Part shown: positions 1-11,893 of the stretch, in pieces | How the letters are laid out: each line of letters opens with the position of its first letter | Numbering within the stretch: position 1 is the first letter of the stretch | NCBI GenBank assembly: GCA_026008535.1 | Contig: BRKX01000009.1 | Span: 44,265,001 to 44,329,000, forward strand | Origin: Perilla frutescens | Taxonomy: Eukaryota > Streptophyta > Magnoliopsida > Lamiales > Lamiaceae | Length of the DNA: 64,000 nt | Reading direction: 5' to 3' | Notes under the pieces: generated by a model | What the model was told of the DNA's origin: nothing | Databases searched by the model: none | The model's input: only the letters and a program-made list of their open reading frames with translations | Program-made: the position numbers and the translations under genes

Positions 1-402
1 CCCTGGTAGATTAAGATTAATACGGATGGTTCAGCTTTAGGTGCTCCTGGAAAAATGTTTACGGGAGGGGTGTTTCGGAGATCGGACGGCTCTGTTTGTG
101 GGTGTTTTCATACTGAAGAAGGAATTGGTTTTGCTTTCCTGGCAGAGGTTCATGCGGTTTTGGTGGCATTGGAGTGGGCAAGAATACTGTCTCTAGACTT
201 TATTTGGCTGGAGGCAGATTCCGTCTATGTGGTATCTCTTCTCAAGACTCGAAGCTTGCAGGTTCCTTGGGTTATCAAGGCTCGCTGGCGTGCGGCTATG
301 GATTATATTGATAGTATTCATTTTTGTGCTTCGCATGTTTATAGAGAAGGAAATAGGGTAGCTGATATTTTATCTTCCCCTTCTCTTGTTTCTAGTTTTT
401 AG
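1..402 (+). pseudogene. LINE retrotransposon RNase H domain, C-terminal fragment
   Basis: This is the C-terminal RNase H-like domain that follows reverse transcriptase in plant L1-type LINEs. Visible signature pieces are NTDGS near the start (first acidic residue), AEVHAVLVALEWA (the Glu helix), EADS (the next acidic residue) and YREGNRVADILS (final Asp). The frame runs from the left edge to a TAG at 400-402. A TAG interrupts it near nucleotide 7, where the family has a Trp-Val-Lys motif, so the copy looks dead. The reverse transcriptase lies outside the window. The next 250 bases probably hold LINE 3' sequence but show no clear poly-A end. A domesticated RNase H gene is less likely because of the stop. 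Confidence 0.75.
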
Positions 403-614
403 TTTCATGATATTCCTTGTATTTCTACTGCTGTTTTAGAGGATTTTCATTCTCGTGGTTATTTTCGTTTTGTATAGAGGAGTACTCTTTTTCCCACATG
501 GTTTTTCCCTCCATGGGTTTTCCATATGGGTTTTAATGAGGCTCCGGTCCCCTGAGTTATCGACATGTGATATCTGGGACTTTTAGGATTTTTGGGTTTT
601 CTTTTATAAAATTC

Positions 615-1870
615 ATTTGGCAATAGTAGCAAGCATGGTCGAACCACAGAGACCGGTAAATTAAATATTAATCTTTTTATCTAAAATCCTAAAACTAAAT
701 GAGGGGGGATTTGAATACTGGAATTAAAATAATTCAACGAAATCAATTAAATGGCAAAGAAATAAAATGTCGAACGAAGATCAAATAAGAGAAATATCTA
801 GCTCAAGAATAATCTCGACAACGGACTACACAATTTGATCACAGATGCACAGATATAATTCTATTCTCTCTCTAAATTGGCTATGGTTATTGGTACGACC
901 TAACAACCTCGTTTCTCCTCAATTATTCGGCAGCCAAGGTACGACCGTTAACTACTTCTCTAATTAATAGACAATCCTAGGTACGACCATAGAATTAAAT
1001 CTACTAACAGCATTAAGAACCAGAGAAACACCAATTCAAACCTACGAAAATCATACGATGACCCGTTCAGATAAGATTATAAATCCCCAAAGTGTCGAAA
1101 GCGGGACTGTTTACCCCCAATCTATCCAATTGCGCTACTTAGGCAAATAATCTAGACAATTACGGATCTAGATAATTCACTAGCAAGAAATCATTCTAAC
1201 AATCATACAACGTGCACTTTGCATAATCATTAAAACAATAACAGAAATCAGAAACAGAGGATTTATAAATAAAGAGAGAAATAAATTATGATAAAACCAA
1301 TTCGATCTCACAAACGTGTAGAATCCGAGTCTTGATTATCCTCTCGCTAGAAAAGTATTTAGAACATCATACTTGAATAATAACAAAGTCTGGAAAATTA
1401 TGAAAAAGATGAAGAATGGCGTGAATAGCGTCTGTTGAAAGAGAGAAAATTAAATCTGAATATAATTGAGTCTTCTAGATAGTATCTTCTCTCTCTCCTC
1501 ATCCCTAATGGTAAGTCTTCTACTCCTTCTAGGACTCTAAGGTTCTTTCCTTGTGAAAAATCGCCTATTGGAAGCAAATATTTCATCCATCTTTATCTCT
1601 GCTGGGCCCACTTGTAATTTTATGAATTAAATCCCGCCAGCAGACTAAGGCGTGGCCACGCCTTATCTGCCAGAAGCTCCTGGACTCTTCCTACTCGAAA
1701 TCCTTCAATTCTTTTGCTTCCAAAATGATCATTTAAGCCTTCTTTCCTACAAAACACATTTATTCCCTTGCAAAACTCAAAAGATCATCAAATCCCAATA
1801 AACAAACAACAAAGCTTAGTAAAACAAGGGAAAATCACCTAAAAATAGGTGCAAATATGCAACTTATCAG
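615..1870 (-). mobile_element. Probable LTR (or LTR plus leader) of a Tat/Ogre-like Ty3 element, minus strand
   Basis: This is a non-coding AT-rich block. Read on the minus strand it opens at about 1870 with TGATAAGTTGCATATTTGC, a start often seen in LTRs of large plant Ty3/Tat elements. It passes a GC-rich palindromic motif at about 1650-1668 (gcgtggccacgcc). It closes near 615-655 with a 'ggtctctgtggttcgac' motif, which resembles the end of such LTRs; a similar 'ctctgtgggatacgatac' motif occurs on the plus strand near 34030. The assignment rests on remembered sequence style. No second LTR copy or target duplication was found here. Confidence 0.4.
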
Positions 1871-2253
1871 ACCAAGATTGCAGAGAAACAATATAAGTCA
1901 GAAATTACATGCCTAGAATTATAATTTTTCTGTGTGTTTTTTGCTCCGTTATTTTATTTATAAAAAAATAGAAAATATTTTCTGGCCCACAAAGATTCAC
2001 TTTTTGTATTTTTGTGATAAGTACTCGAATTGATAAGGTATATCCCTATCCACTAGTTCCAAATTTTTTTAAAAATATTTTTTTACACAAAAAGTGAGTG
2101 ATGTGACGATTGGAAAGTTCCAATTTTTGAGGGTGAGAGCTATATCAACTCATTTTTGGAAATATTTTTTATTTCTCTCACTCTTTACTTCTCGAAGCTT
2201 TTTCGTCTCCCACTCTTTATCTTTGTTTTCTTCAAGCTTTTTCCAGAATATCA
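1871..2253. other. Non-coding leader upstream of the env-like ORF
   Basis: The stretch is AT-rich with pyrimidine-rich runs at 2170-2240 (ctctcactctttacttctcg) just before the ATG at 2254. No gene is visible. The pyrimidine-rich stretch could be a splice acceptor region, since env-like ORFs of Sireviruses are thought to be expressed from spliced RNA, but this is only a guess. Confidence 0.3.
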
Positions 2254-4154
2254 ATGGTGGAACCCAAGGATCACACTGCCATGTTCGAGATGATGAAACA
2301 AATGTTCAAGAAGACTATGGGCACTCCATCTTCTGTCTCTGGTCCTGCTGGAACATCTGCTATCACTCCCTCCACCATATCAACTCCCGCAGCCACTGCA
2401 ACAGCCGAACTCACTCTAGAAGGACCAAAATCGGAGTCCAACAAACCCTCATCTCCTCCAACGGAATATGCAGACACTGCCATGGATGAAGTCGAAGCTC
2501 CTGTCTCCACTCTGGTGCTAAACCCCACTCCGCTCCAGCAAGTCAGTATAGGTGAAGAAGATAACTCTATTGATCTAGATCTAGGGTTACACACTAGAGC
2601 TTTAGCCGAGAGAAAGAAAAGTTGCCCTATCCGCAAGTCTAAACGACTTCACGGCCAACAGGGATCTGTCAAGGAAGAAGGCGGTGAGGGTTCAAGCAAA
2701 AAGGCTAGGAGAACTCTGAAGATGGAGGAAAAACCAGTAAGGTCCCTGAAGGATGAGTCCGATGAAGAGGAGAATCCCCCTGACATCTCTCTAGATAAAG
2801 TTGTTGGTAATGTAGAAGCCGATGTTGAACAGTAAGAGAAGCCTATCTCTGCAATTCCAGAAGTCAATGTTCCTGAAAAGCCTACATCTTCACAAGAGAT
2901 GGTCTCATCTGGCATAGCTAAGGAGATAGTCTCTCCATCCCCCGCTCATTCAGCCGATGTCAAAGATGATGCTGATTTTGGTGATTCTGAACCAGTCTAT
3001 CCCCCAGGTTCCCCTCACGATATTTCGTCTGCTTACAGTAAGACATTCTACTCCCAACATGCTAAAACACTTCATAAAACTATTATTATTCACCCCACTC
3101 GTGTCGAAAAACAAATTGATGTGTTTAGTTTTAAGAAGTATGGGATGGATGTTTTCTTCAAAGAAAAGGGTCTCTGGAAATCTGTTACTGCATTGTCTTC
3201 TTTTTGTGCCTGATGTTATTGCTGAATTTTATGCGAATGTGTCTCCTGAGATGGATGATAAGTCTAAGAGCAAATTTGGGGAGGTTTATATGCGAGATAA
3301 AATCTATGTTTTTAACCACATGCTGATCTACAAATTTTTAGGTCTGGACAATGATTCTGATGTTATTAGCCTAGATTTAATTGATGATGTTGTGGGGACT
3401 GTTACTGGTGGTCTGGTGACTAAGTGGACTAACAAAATTTCCACTTCTAAGCTCACATTTTTCTACTCTGTTTTATACAAATTGATTGTGTGTAATTGGT
3501 TACCCACCACCAACACTTCAGTCCTCACTGTTGATCAAGCCATCTTACTCTTTAAACTTAGCACAAAAATCCCCTTCAATCTCGAAGAATACATTTTTTT
3601 TTATTGCATGTTAAAGTTGGCTGCAAAGACAAACACCACCAGCATTTTACCATTTCCCTACCTCATCTATGCCATCCTAGTTGACCAAGGTGTGAAGCCA
3701 AATAAGAAGAAGATAGTTACTGAAACTGCAACTATCTCTATCATCAAGCCCAAAGGGAATGAAGATCGTGTGATCGATCTCCCTTATACCTTCGGTCGAA
3801 GTTCAACAGCTTCTTCAAGGGATGTTGGGCATGATGTTGTTGCAGATAGTGCTCTCTTCCCTCCTCTTTCAGAAGGCAATATCGCGAGTGCCTCCTCGGA
3901 CTTGGTAAATGTGTCTGTGCAGGTCTTAAAATTCTTATGTCTTGCAGATGGATTCGTTAATTCATCAAAGCACAGTTCTCACAAATGCCATGGTTGAGCT
4001 CCGTAATGCTCTTCGAGGAGTCCTTTCTACACAAAAAGGGGGAGTAGCTGCTGGTGATGTTGCTGACAAGGAGAAGGGTGGAAAGTTTGTGGCTAAGGCA
4101 AAGGGAAGAAGAAAATATGATATTTTCTTTGTCAAAAACAATTTAATTTTATAG
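2254..4154 (+). pseudogene. Sirevirus-type env-like / putative plant transposon protein, degenerate
   Basis: This is the third ORF that some plant LTR retrotransposons carry between pol and the 3' LTR. The first part (2254-2832) is low-complexity, rich in Ser, Pro, Glu and Lys with a basic patch. An in-frame TAA at 2833-2835 is followed by the same frame to about 3213. A frameshift near 3205 then moves the reading to the frame that ends at 3997, and a short tail (3942-4154) lies in another frame. The conserved part around 3210-3360 has the EFYANV and VFNHMLIYKFLGL patterns of the plant transposon/env-like domain. With one stop and at least one shift the copy is inactive. No gag or pol lies upstream, so the element is 5'-truncated or rearranged. 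Confidence 0.55.
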
Positions 4155-4329
4155 TTATGTATTGTGCTGGACACAAGCTTGTTTTGGATGTGTTTACATC
4201 CTTGTTTACTTTTGATGTGTTGGACACATGTTTTGTTTTGTTGGGTATCTATGTTTGGATATCCTTGGATATTTTGTTTTAAATCGTCAATGTGAATTGA
4301 TGGTTTAGTTTTATATATTTTGTTCGCAT

Positions 4330-4580
4330 ATTTTGATGTGTGATGTTTTATGTTGAGAATGCTTTCAACATTGATATTCTGTTTTTCACATAACTTATAG
4401 TATGTGATGTTTTATGTTGGGAATGATCTCAACATTGTGATTATGTTCGCATGTTTTTAAAATGTGTTGTTTGCTATGTTGAGAATGTTCTCAACATTAT
4501 AATCTGTACAGGGGTAAATACCCACTAACCTTGTATATCATGTATAGGGGATTATACCCACTAACTTTGTATATTTTTTT
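4330..4580 (+). repeat. Palindromic repeats upstream of the polypurine tract
   Basis: Three imperfect copies of a self-complementary motif of the type gttgagaatgttctcaac lie at about 4351-4375, 4410-4434 and 4475-4497, roughly 60 bases apart. A direct repeat of 'tacccactaac(c/t)ttgtatat' follows at about 4516-4575. Such inverted repeats just before the 3' LTR are described for Sireviruses. Here they sit between the env-like ORF and the LTR. Confidence 0.6.
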
Positions 4581-4589
4581 ATAGATAAT

Positions 4590-4726
4590 AACTTAAGGGA
4601 GAGCACACCTTAAGGGGGAGTTTTTGAACTCCAATATTTTTATTTTCGTATTCCGCTGCGGCTCTAATCATATATATATATTGAGCTTTATGTTTTGTGC
4701 AGAAAGGATAAGCTTAAGGGAGAGAT
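4590..4726 (+). promoter_or_regulatory. Multiple polypurine tracts before the 3' LTR
   Basis: Three purine-rich tracts occur in a row: cttaagggagag near 4592, ccttaagggggag near 4608, and gcttaagggagagat at 4711-4726, immediately before the TG of the LTR. Repeated polypurine tracts before the 3' LTR are a known Sirevirus hallmark, and they fix the orientation as plus. Confidence 0.6.
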
Positions 4727-5788
4727 TGTTGACTATGACGTGTTCCAGATGATGTCATCACTTCGTTTGATAACATCGCAATCAATGTCGTATCTAATGT
4801 TGTTCCGTCATTCTCGTCACATCGAGTATAACACTCGGAACATTAATATTATCCTTTCCTAGTATTTTGGATTAATTTATTTTAAATTAATCTGAATATA
4901 TTGTGATATTTATCATATTTTGATTTCCACATATTTAGGGATTTTTTAGATATTTTATTCTGATTTAAAACGTGGATAATGTTTGATTTTGACTTGTTCA
5001 AAATCTGTTCCGAATTTGTAGGGGACGTGATGTTCCCATTCTCCATTAAACACTAACCGCTGCAGGTAAACGTGGGTCACTGGAGTAACCACTACTATTG
5101 CACGATGTTGAAGAACGTGTGCCACGCAATGCAGAAGACGGTTATCTCAAGTCCACTCTATGGGTAGTGAAAGGCGGTTGATTCAAGTCCTAGTCTTCTA
5201 GGATCGTGAGGCAACTGCCAATACAAGATTGAGGAAGTATTTAAGGTCTCCTTAGACCTTAAAATCATTTATGCAAGCAGGTTATCACCGTGGTTTGTGA
5301 GAAGCTCTGAATCTTGCATCTAGTGTCATCTCTGAAATCTAAGACATCCTCCCAGACATCGGCCTAACGTCCCAATCAGCTGGAGACTTTCATTCCAGTT
5401 GTGTGTGTAGATCAAATAGTCAACTTTGAGAAGTCTAGGATTTAGAGTAACTTGTTGTAAACTATCTATATGTTTAGATAGGTTTGTTTTGAGTGATTAT
5501 TGAAGTGAGTGAAACTAGAATAGTCATCTATATGTTTTATGCAGTGTTGTCAAGGGAGTGAACTGAGACAACATCAGCATTGTTTTTATATTTCACTTGT
5601 GATAGTGAATTTCGCCTTGAGGCAATCACACACCGTAAGGAGTCTGATTTAAAATTTATTTTGTGTAAAATTTTGTTTACGTTTTCGCTGCATGTTGAAG
5701 GTAATGTGGTAACACTAGCTTCAAAATTTTATTTAACTTTACAATTTACATCCGAAATTCACATTGTTTCAGAAAACAAATTCTAACA
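4727..5788 (+). mobile_element. 3' LTR of the Sirevirus-like element
   Basis: The sequence starts TGTTGACTATGACG right after a polypurine tract and ends TTCTAACA, giving TG...CA termini with TGTT/AACA complementarity and a length of about 1062 bp, typical for Ty1/copia Sireviruses. The matching 5' LTR is not in the window, so no target duplication can be checked. The 3' boundary is inferred from the terminal motif alone. Confidence 0.55.
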
Positions 5789-6457
5789 ATAATGTTTACC
5801 AAAAACTTAGAAACTTGATATCATTTTACTTGTTAAAAACTCGAGAAACTAATTGAAATTAGTTCAACCTGGTTGACCACTGGGTTTTCTTTTATCTATT
5901 CATCAAATGTATGTTTTATTTTTTATTTTTGTGTAAAAGAATAAACAAAGAAAACATTCTGCACACAAAACATAACTCGTTTAAATGTTGCTTGATTCAA
6001 AAAAAAGGTCTGCCCTTTAGTCGTGTGTAGCTAATTTATTAATGAATTTAGTCAAAATTAAGTAACATAAACAGCTGCATATATGTGTATTTATGTATCG
6101 CTAGTGAATAGCACAAGAATGCAACTACAAATACTGCGAATGATGGGATAGTAAACGAACCATGTTAAGTTTGAATTCAATCATGTTTTTAAGGAGCCAT
6201 ACTCGATCGACTCTCGTTCAACATAATAAATAATAAGCGAGTCAAATTCAAATGATGCTCATTTATCATACAACTCCATTCCTAAATATCCCTTTTTCAT
6301 TCACTACAAACTGAATCAACAAGCATCCAAATTAAAATCACCAATCAAAGAGAACACCGACATCCTTTAATTGAAGTAAGATAGTCGGAGTTTTAGGGAA
6401 ATATCGTTAAAGCAGTAGCGCAGCTTCATTGACCTGCTATACATTACCCGACAATCT
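5789..6457. other. Intergenic, no gene seen
   Basis: AT-rich sequence with no coding pattern, repeats or TIRs that I can recognise. Confidence 0.5.
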
Positions 6458-7200
6458 TTAGTTCAGCTTTTCCAATTCTCTCATTCTCTCGATGATTGCC
6501 TGCAGTTCAGGATTAAAATGATATTATGAAAAATGCACAGAGCATTACCATTATCATTGAGCAAAATTACAATCAAATGAACTAAAATTGAATTTTCCCA
6601 TCCAGCAATGCTTTAAAGTACAAAAATTCTGAGATCATACAGTACAAAAACCCCATCCAAAGAAACAAGCACCAACTAATTACACGCACACACATATGGA
6701 TGCACATGCATTACAAGAAGAACAAAAAGAAAACACACAAAAAGCAGCACCCCTGGCCAAATATTCAAGTATCAAAACAGAGGTAACAAATTTTCTCCAA
6801 AACACAAAAAGAGTTAGAAAGCAATCTGTGTAGGCCAGCCGTAGCTCACACCATTTTAGGTTCAAGATAGTTGGTAACTTGTAGACAACTGATGAAATGC
6901 GGAGATGTACCACGATCTTGATATAGGGCTATGCATGGTGAAACTAAGCTCTAGACGAGGTCAGCTAAAAAATTGTCCAGCTCAGGATGCAATAAGGAGC
7001 AAATGATTCAATTGGTGTTCCGCGCATTCAAAAATTGCAAAAGGAGCAACATACCTTGTGGAAATTAAATACTAGATCCAGCTCACACACATTGTTGAAA
7101 AAATGGTCTAGTATCTCCACAAATAAGTGAATGCTCTCCAAATAAGCCAACTCATTGTCCGTAATATCTACACACAACGAGAAAAACAAACCAGCAATAT
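6458..7200 (-). pseudogene. AP2S: AP-2 complex sigma subunit gene fragment (two exons, middle exon missing)
   Basis: Two pieces match the small clathrin adaptor AP-2 sigma, which coats endocytic vesicles at the plasma membrane. The 7055-7200 piece (minus) encodes AGLFFSLCVDITDNELAY followed by ESIHLFVEILDHFF and ELDLVFNFHK, and ends in a good donor (CACAAG/gtatg). The 6458-6499 piece encodes AIIERMRELEKLN and a stop after an intact ctgcag acceptor. The exon that should lie between them (VYLILDEF...) is absent from 6500-7054. The upstream edge at 7200 lacks an AG acceptor, and the N-terminal half of the protein is not found up to 8930. It is a captured or truncated fragment, not a working gene. 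The family identity is near certain. Confidence 0.85.
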
Positions 7201-7477
7201 GAAAGATTGAATGCAGGAGAGAACATAGAGAAGTATTTGAATAAATTGATTTCATCATATCATACTATTGAACTTAAAGCTTTCAGGTAAAGTCCTAAAT
7301 ACCTTCCATTTGAACAAAAAAGAAAATCAGTTTTACTATAAATAGAAATTTGATAAAAGAAATATATCCCTCCAACATCAACAAATCAAAATCACTAAAG
7401 AACAGAGAAAACAAAATTACAGCTTAAAAATGTACACGAGTTTTACTTCACCTCGTACATTCAACTTAAATTCTCAC

Positions 7478-7611
7478 CAAAGTAAACACAAGAACCAATA
7501 AGATCTCTGGAATACTTATTTCCACACAAGCACCGGCTTGAGGGAAGCCAAAGCTGAAAAATGCTAAACCCAATGTTGTAACTGTTGGTGCAACCACAAC
7601 AGGGTTTATGA
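7478..7611 (-). pseudogene. Nucleobase-ascorbate transporter (NAT) exon fragment
   Basis: The minus-strand reading gives INPVVVAPTVTTLGLAFF, then SFGFPQAGACVEISIPEIL, which is a conserved block of plant NAT (xanthine/uracil permease family) proteins. It ends at a plausible donor (ctttg/gtgaga at 7477). No acceptor and no other NAT exon was seen around it. The fragment sits 280 bp upstream (in minus sense) of the AP-2 sigma pieces, which points to a mosaic of unrelated gene pieces. Confidence 0.8.
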
Positions 7612-8149
7612 ACAAAATAAATAAGTAAATAAATTAAAATAGAATTTTCCTACTTCCCTTGGATTGATAAATTTACAAACCAAGCATCCACCAGAAAACT
7701 GAGGTAAAAAGCCACTAAATCAAATCACATCTTAACTACAAATTCATCAAGCCAGAACCAAAACCTGAGGTAAAAAGCCACTAAAATTGCACTGCAGAAA
7801 AAAGTTACTAGATTGAAATAGAAATTCTCTAGATTGGAGATCATTAGGATAATTTCCATATTCCATAATGAAGAACTAATCCCATCACTCTGAAGCATTT
7901 CAACTAAATGAAGTAAAGCACCACCACTAAAATTATGGACCAACTCAACTAACTAGTAGAATCACTATAGTATCGGAATCAAAAGCAAAATGTGTAAAGA
8001 TCTATGGAAAGCTTAGAATATCGATCTATTAATACAACATTAAATCCTAAAACCATCATTTTGTGTTTCTACTAGTGTTTGGTCAGTTCTAAAGGTTGAT
8101 GAATCAAAACACAGACATAATCTTAACAAATGAAAGTATCTTTCACGAA

Positions 8150-8545
8150 CCTTCCAAATCCTTCCCATTTGCAGCAGCAGCAATCAGAATAGCCTGAATT
8201 AACTTGCACAGAGCAATTCAAAATCCATAATTTATGCCTCATCACCTCCAACATATAATGAGACATATTTCTTAGTTTTGGGAAAGAACTGCAGTTTAAT
8301 GTTTCAAAAAAAGAACAAATTATTAATTAGTGTATTTCAGAAACTAAATATACAGGCGGAATAAGGGGGATCCAACAAAGAGCTAATCAACGCTCTTGTA
8401 AAAGGAACTAACACACTTTTATAGATCTGTTGCAATTAATATACATCTGACCACACAATCAAGGGTGACAACCGGAATATGAGTGCCTACTGTGTAACAT
8501 ACCTTGACATATTCAAGATCTTTCTTTAGTTTAGAGACAGATCTA
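8150..8545 (-). pseudogene. Two exon-like pieces of an unidentified gene
   Basis: On the minus strand a piece at about 8505-8545 reads SVSKLKKDLEYVK and ends in AAG/gtatgt. A second, at about 8155-8200, lies between aattcag and /gttcgt and reads AILIAAAANGKDLE. The two join in phase across the predicted intron. I do not recognise the protein. Upstream (8560-8930) is GA/CT-rich like a plant 5' UTR, so this may be the start of the transcript unit that carries the AP2S and NAT pieces. Confidence 0.35.
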
Positions 8546-8931
8546 CTGAGAACGAGAGAGAGGGAGCGTGTGAGAGATAGATTTGACCGTCGAATCCTTT
8601 TTTCAACTTTTCTTCTCTCTACATATGCAAAATTGGAATTAGTAAACGAAAGACAGATCTACTAAGAACGAGAGAGAGAGGAAGCGAGCGAGAGATAGAT
8701 TTGATGGGTCGTCGCCGGAATTGGCGTCTCTATCCCAAGATATTCTTCACTGGTCGTCGTTGGAGTGAGAACTTGAGAGAGAGAAGATAGAAAAGAGATA
8801 CAGAGAGAAAGTGAGGAAGAGATCGGCTGGGTCGTTGCCGTAACTGGAGTCGCCATCGCCGGTCGCCAAATGGAGTGAGAGCGAGAAAGACTGTGAAAGG
8901 AAAAGGGAAGAGTGAGACAGAGTAGGAATAA

Positions 8932-9762
8932 GACTACCGTCCCAACCGGATAAATAATTTTAATATTTAATTAATTTCTCTCTCTTCCACACCACCAATA
9001 TTTTAACCAACCCAACCGCATACAATTTGATAGTTTATCAGCAACCACCCCAAACATCCAACCACAACATTATATATTATTCTTTTCTTTTCTTTTATTA
9101 ATAAATATAATATAATTAATTTGAATTAAAATAAATAATTATTATTATTGAAAATTTTAACAACACAAAATAACAAACTTTTATAAAATAGACAATATGA
9201 TAAAATATAAAATAAACAAAATAAGGACATAAATAAAAATAAACTTAACATGAATTGAAATAAACAAATGACAATTAAAATAGATGAAAAAATATAAATT
9301 TAGTGTTGATTGCTAAATTTTCGCCATATATGCTCGATCAAGTCGTCACGAAGAATGGCGTGAGCTTCTCGATTGCGAAGTTGTGAAAATTTAATAAAAA
9401 TGGTCTCTATTTATAAAGAATGAAAAATACGAATTTTGATATTTTTTAATTTATTATTAAAAAAATATATGCATTATATCTACATATCCAAATAACATTT
9501 ACATATCCAATAAAATAGAGACAAGTGTCCAAATAAATTTACATATCCAATAAATTTTAGATATAATGGATATATTTCATTTTAATAATATATAAAAAAA
9601 TTATAAAATACAAAAAACAATAAAATAATAGAGAGAGAGAGAGAAACCAGAGGTCTGCTGGCCTCTCTCGGTCAAACAGCAGAAGAAGCAAACTTTCATA
9701 TTTTTTTTTAATTCTAGGTGGCGTTCCACCTGGTCTCTTTTATGAGACCGATAATGTTGGTC
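8932..9762. mobile_element. PIF/Harbinger MITE with TAA target duplications
   Basis: The element begins GACTACCGTCCCAACCGG and ends CCGATAATGTTGGTC, which are imperfect inverted termini. TAA occurs on both sides (8929-8931 and 9763-9765), the expected 3-bp duplication. Its left 430 bp is nearly identical to 54373-54800, the flank of the broken Harbinger transposase. It still encodes on the minus strand (about 9302-9380) the transposase C-terminus (HAILRDDLIEHIWRKF). It is therefore an internal-deletion derivative of that family. Confidence 0.8.
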
Positions 9763-9775
9763 TAAGAGATAGAAG

Positions 9776-9930
9776 ATAATAATTGAGCTTCTGTCTAAGT
9801 AAAATTAGATATTTTTTTAGTAAAATTAAATTTTAATAAAATTTAATAATTACTAAAGATAGAGATAAGATAATGATTGAGCTTCTTCTAATCAAAATTA
9901 GATATTTTTTAGTAAAATTAAATTTTACTC
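9776..9930. repeat. Two-copy direct repeat of about 93 bp
   Basis: The string around 'attgagcttct...aaattagatatttttttagtaaaattaaatttta' occurs at about 9780-9837 and again at about 9873-9929 with few changes. The second copy abuts the end of the gypsy pol fragment. Confidence 0.6.
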
Positions 9931-11893
9931 GACCTCGAATTCAGCTCCTCCTCGGCGTCGACATCATCTGCAGGAAAAGGAGACAAGTCAGAGACATTAA
10001 ATGTGGAAGAACATCTGTACTCACACTAGGCAAATCAAGTCGGTAAGCATTGTCGTTGACTCGAGCAACCACAGTGAACAACCCATCTCCACGAGGCATC
10101 AACTTTGACTTCCTCAAATTAGAGAAACGCCCCGAGCTGAAGTGAACTCAAACCTTATCACTGGGTTTGAATAGCACTTGTTTGCGGTGCATATTCACCT
10201 TAGCTACATTTTGAACTCCCTGAAGCTCGATCCTCGTCTTCACCTTTTCATGCATCTCTCGAACCTGTTCAGCTCTACGAATACCTTGCAAACTCGAAAG
10301 ATGATCAATATGCAAAGGAAAAAGATCTATTGGAGTCAACAGATTAAATGCATACACGACCTCAAAAGATGACATGTGTGTAGAAGAATGCACGACTTTA
10401 TTATAAGCAAACTTAGCAAAAGGCAAACATTCTTCCCACGACTTCAAATTATTCTTAACTAACGCACGCAACAAAGTACCTAGCGTCCTATTGACTACCT
10501 CTGTCTGACCATTTGTCTGTGGATGACATGCAGTAGAAAATAAAAACTTAGTACCTAGTTTCCCCCACAACACACGGCAGAAATGACCCAAAAATTTCAA
10601 ACCCCTATCAAAAATAATGGTCCTAGGGATGTTATACAGACGAACTACTTCACGAAATAACAGATTTACAATATTAACAGCATCATCAGTTTTTCTGCAG
10701 GCAATAAAATGAGACATTTTGGAAAACATGTCAACTACCACAAACACCAGACTTAGACTTAGGCAAACCCAAAATGAAGTCCATCAAGATGTCTACCCAA
10801 GGGGTAGTAGGTGCCGGCAAAGGCGTGTACAAACCGAATGGACTAGATGTGGATTTTGCCTTCTTATATATAATACATCTAGCACAGACTCTCTCAACAT
10901 CACATTTCATGTGAGGCCAATAAAAATGCTCATGCAAGAGACCTAATGTCTTATTAACACCGAAATGGCCTATAAGACCCCCTGCATGCGACTCCAAAAT
11001 AAACAACTCTGGCATAGAACAGTCAGGTGCACACAACTTTGACTCCTTAAACAAGAATCCCTCAGAAACATAGTATGAATCAACAACTCTAGATTTTCCA
11101 TCACACGATGCAAAAATAGGTCCAAAGAATGGATCACTCACATAAAACTCTTAATATGCTCAAAACCTAAACACTGTGCATGCATAACAGAAATCAAGGC
11201 ATACCTGCGGGAGAGTGCATCAGCAACCACGTTCTCTTCTCCCTTCTTGTACTTGATCACATAGGGAAACGACTCTATGAACTCTACCCATCGAGCATGG
11301 CGCGAATTCAAGCTCTGTTGTTCCTTCAGGTGCTTCAGTAATTCGTGATCAGTGTAACTCACGAACTCTTTCGGGCGCAGATAGTGCTGCCAAGTCTCTA
11401 TTGACCTCTTCAGTGCATACAGTTCCTTGTCATATGTAGAATACCTCAGAGCTGCGCCATTCAACTTCTCACTGAAGTAGGCGACCGGCTTTCTATCCTG
11501 CATCAAAACAGCACCAATACCTATACCAGAGGTATCACACTCAATCTCGAACATCTTATTAAAATCAGGTAAAACCAACACAGGAGTATTACACAATTTT
11601 GACTTCAGCAAATTAAAAGCATGCTCTTGGGCCTTGCCCAACTCAAACTTCCTATCCTTACGACTCAACTCAGTCAATGGAGCGGCTATACTGGAAAAAT
11701 CCCACATAAAGCGGCGATAGAAATCAGCTAAGCCATGAAAATATCGAATATCAACACAAGACTTAGGCGTCGGCCACTCCTCTATGGCTTTCACCTTTGT
11801 CTTATCTACCTCGACTCCACGAACACACGCCAAAGACCAACAATTACGCGGAAGCAAAGAACGAACACACGTCAACTTATAAAATTGATTCAA
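9930..11893 (-). pseudogene. Ty3/gypsy chromovirus pol fragment (RT tail, RNase H, integrase)
   Basis: Read on the minus strand, 11893-11138 holds the end of reverse transcriptase and RNase H (FHGLADFYRRF; DTSGIGIGAVLMQDRKPVAYF; VADALSRRY). The integrase zinc finger follows at about 11060-10880 (His pair in ESHAGGLIGHFG, CARC), then the catalytic core with DMFSKMSHF, IIFDRGLKF and HPQTNGQTEVVNRTL supplying the D, D and E. A C-terminal part follows to about 9930. Frameshifts occur near 11145 and 10740. The RT active-site YxDD, protease and gag are missing. The style suggests a chromovirus, perhaps Reina-like. The copy is inactive. Confidence 0.85.

Noticed and set aside
2094..2489. 131-codon ORF overlapping the env-like frame
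   Set aside because: It is out of frame with the longer conserved reading and consists of pyrimidine-rich leader translation (Phe/Ser/Leu).
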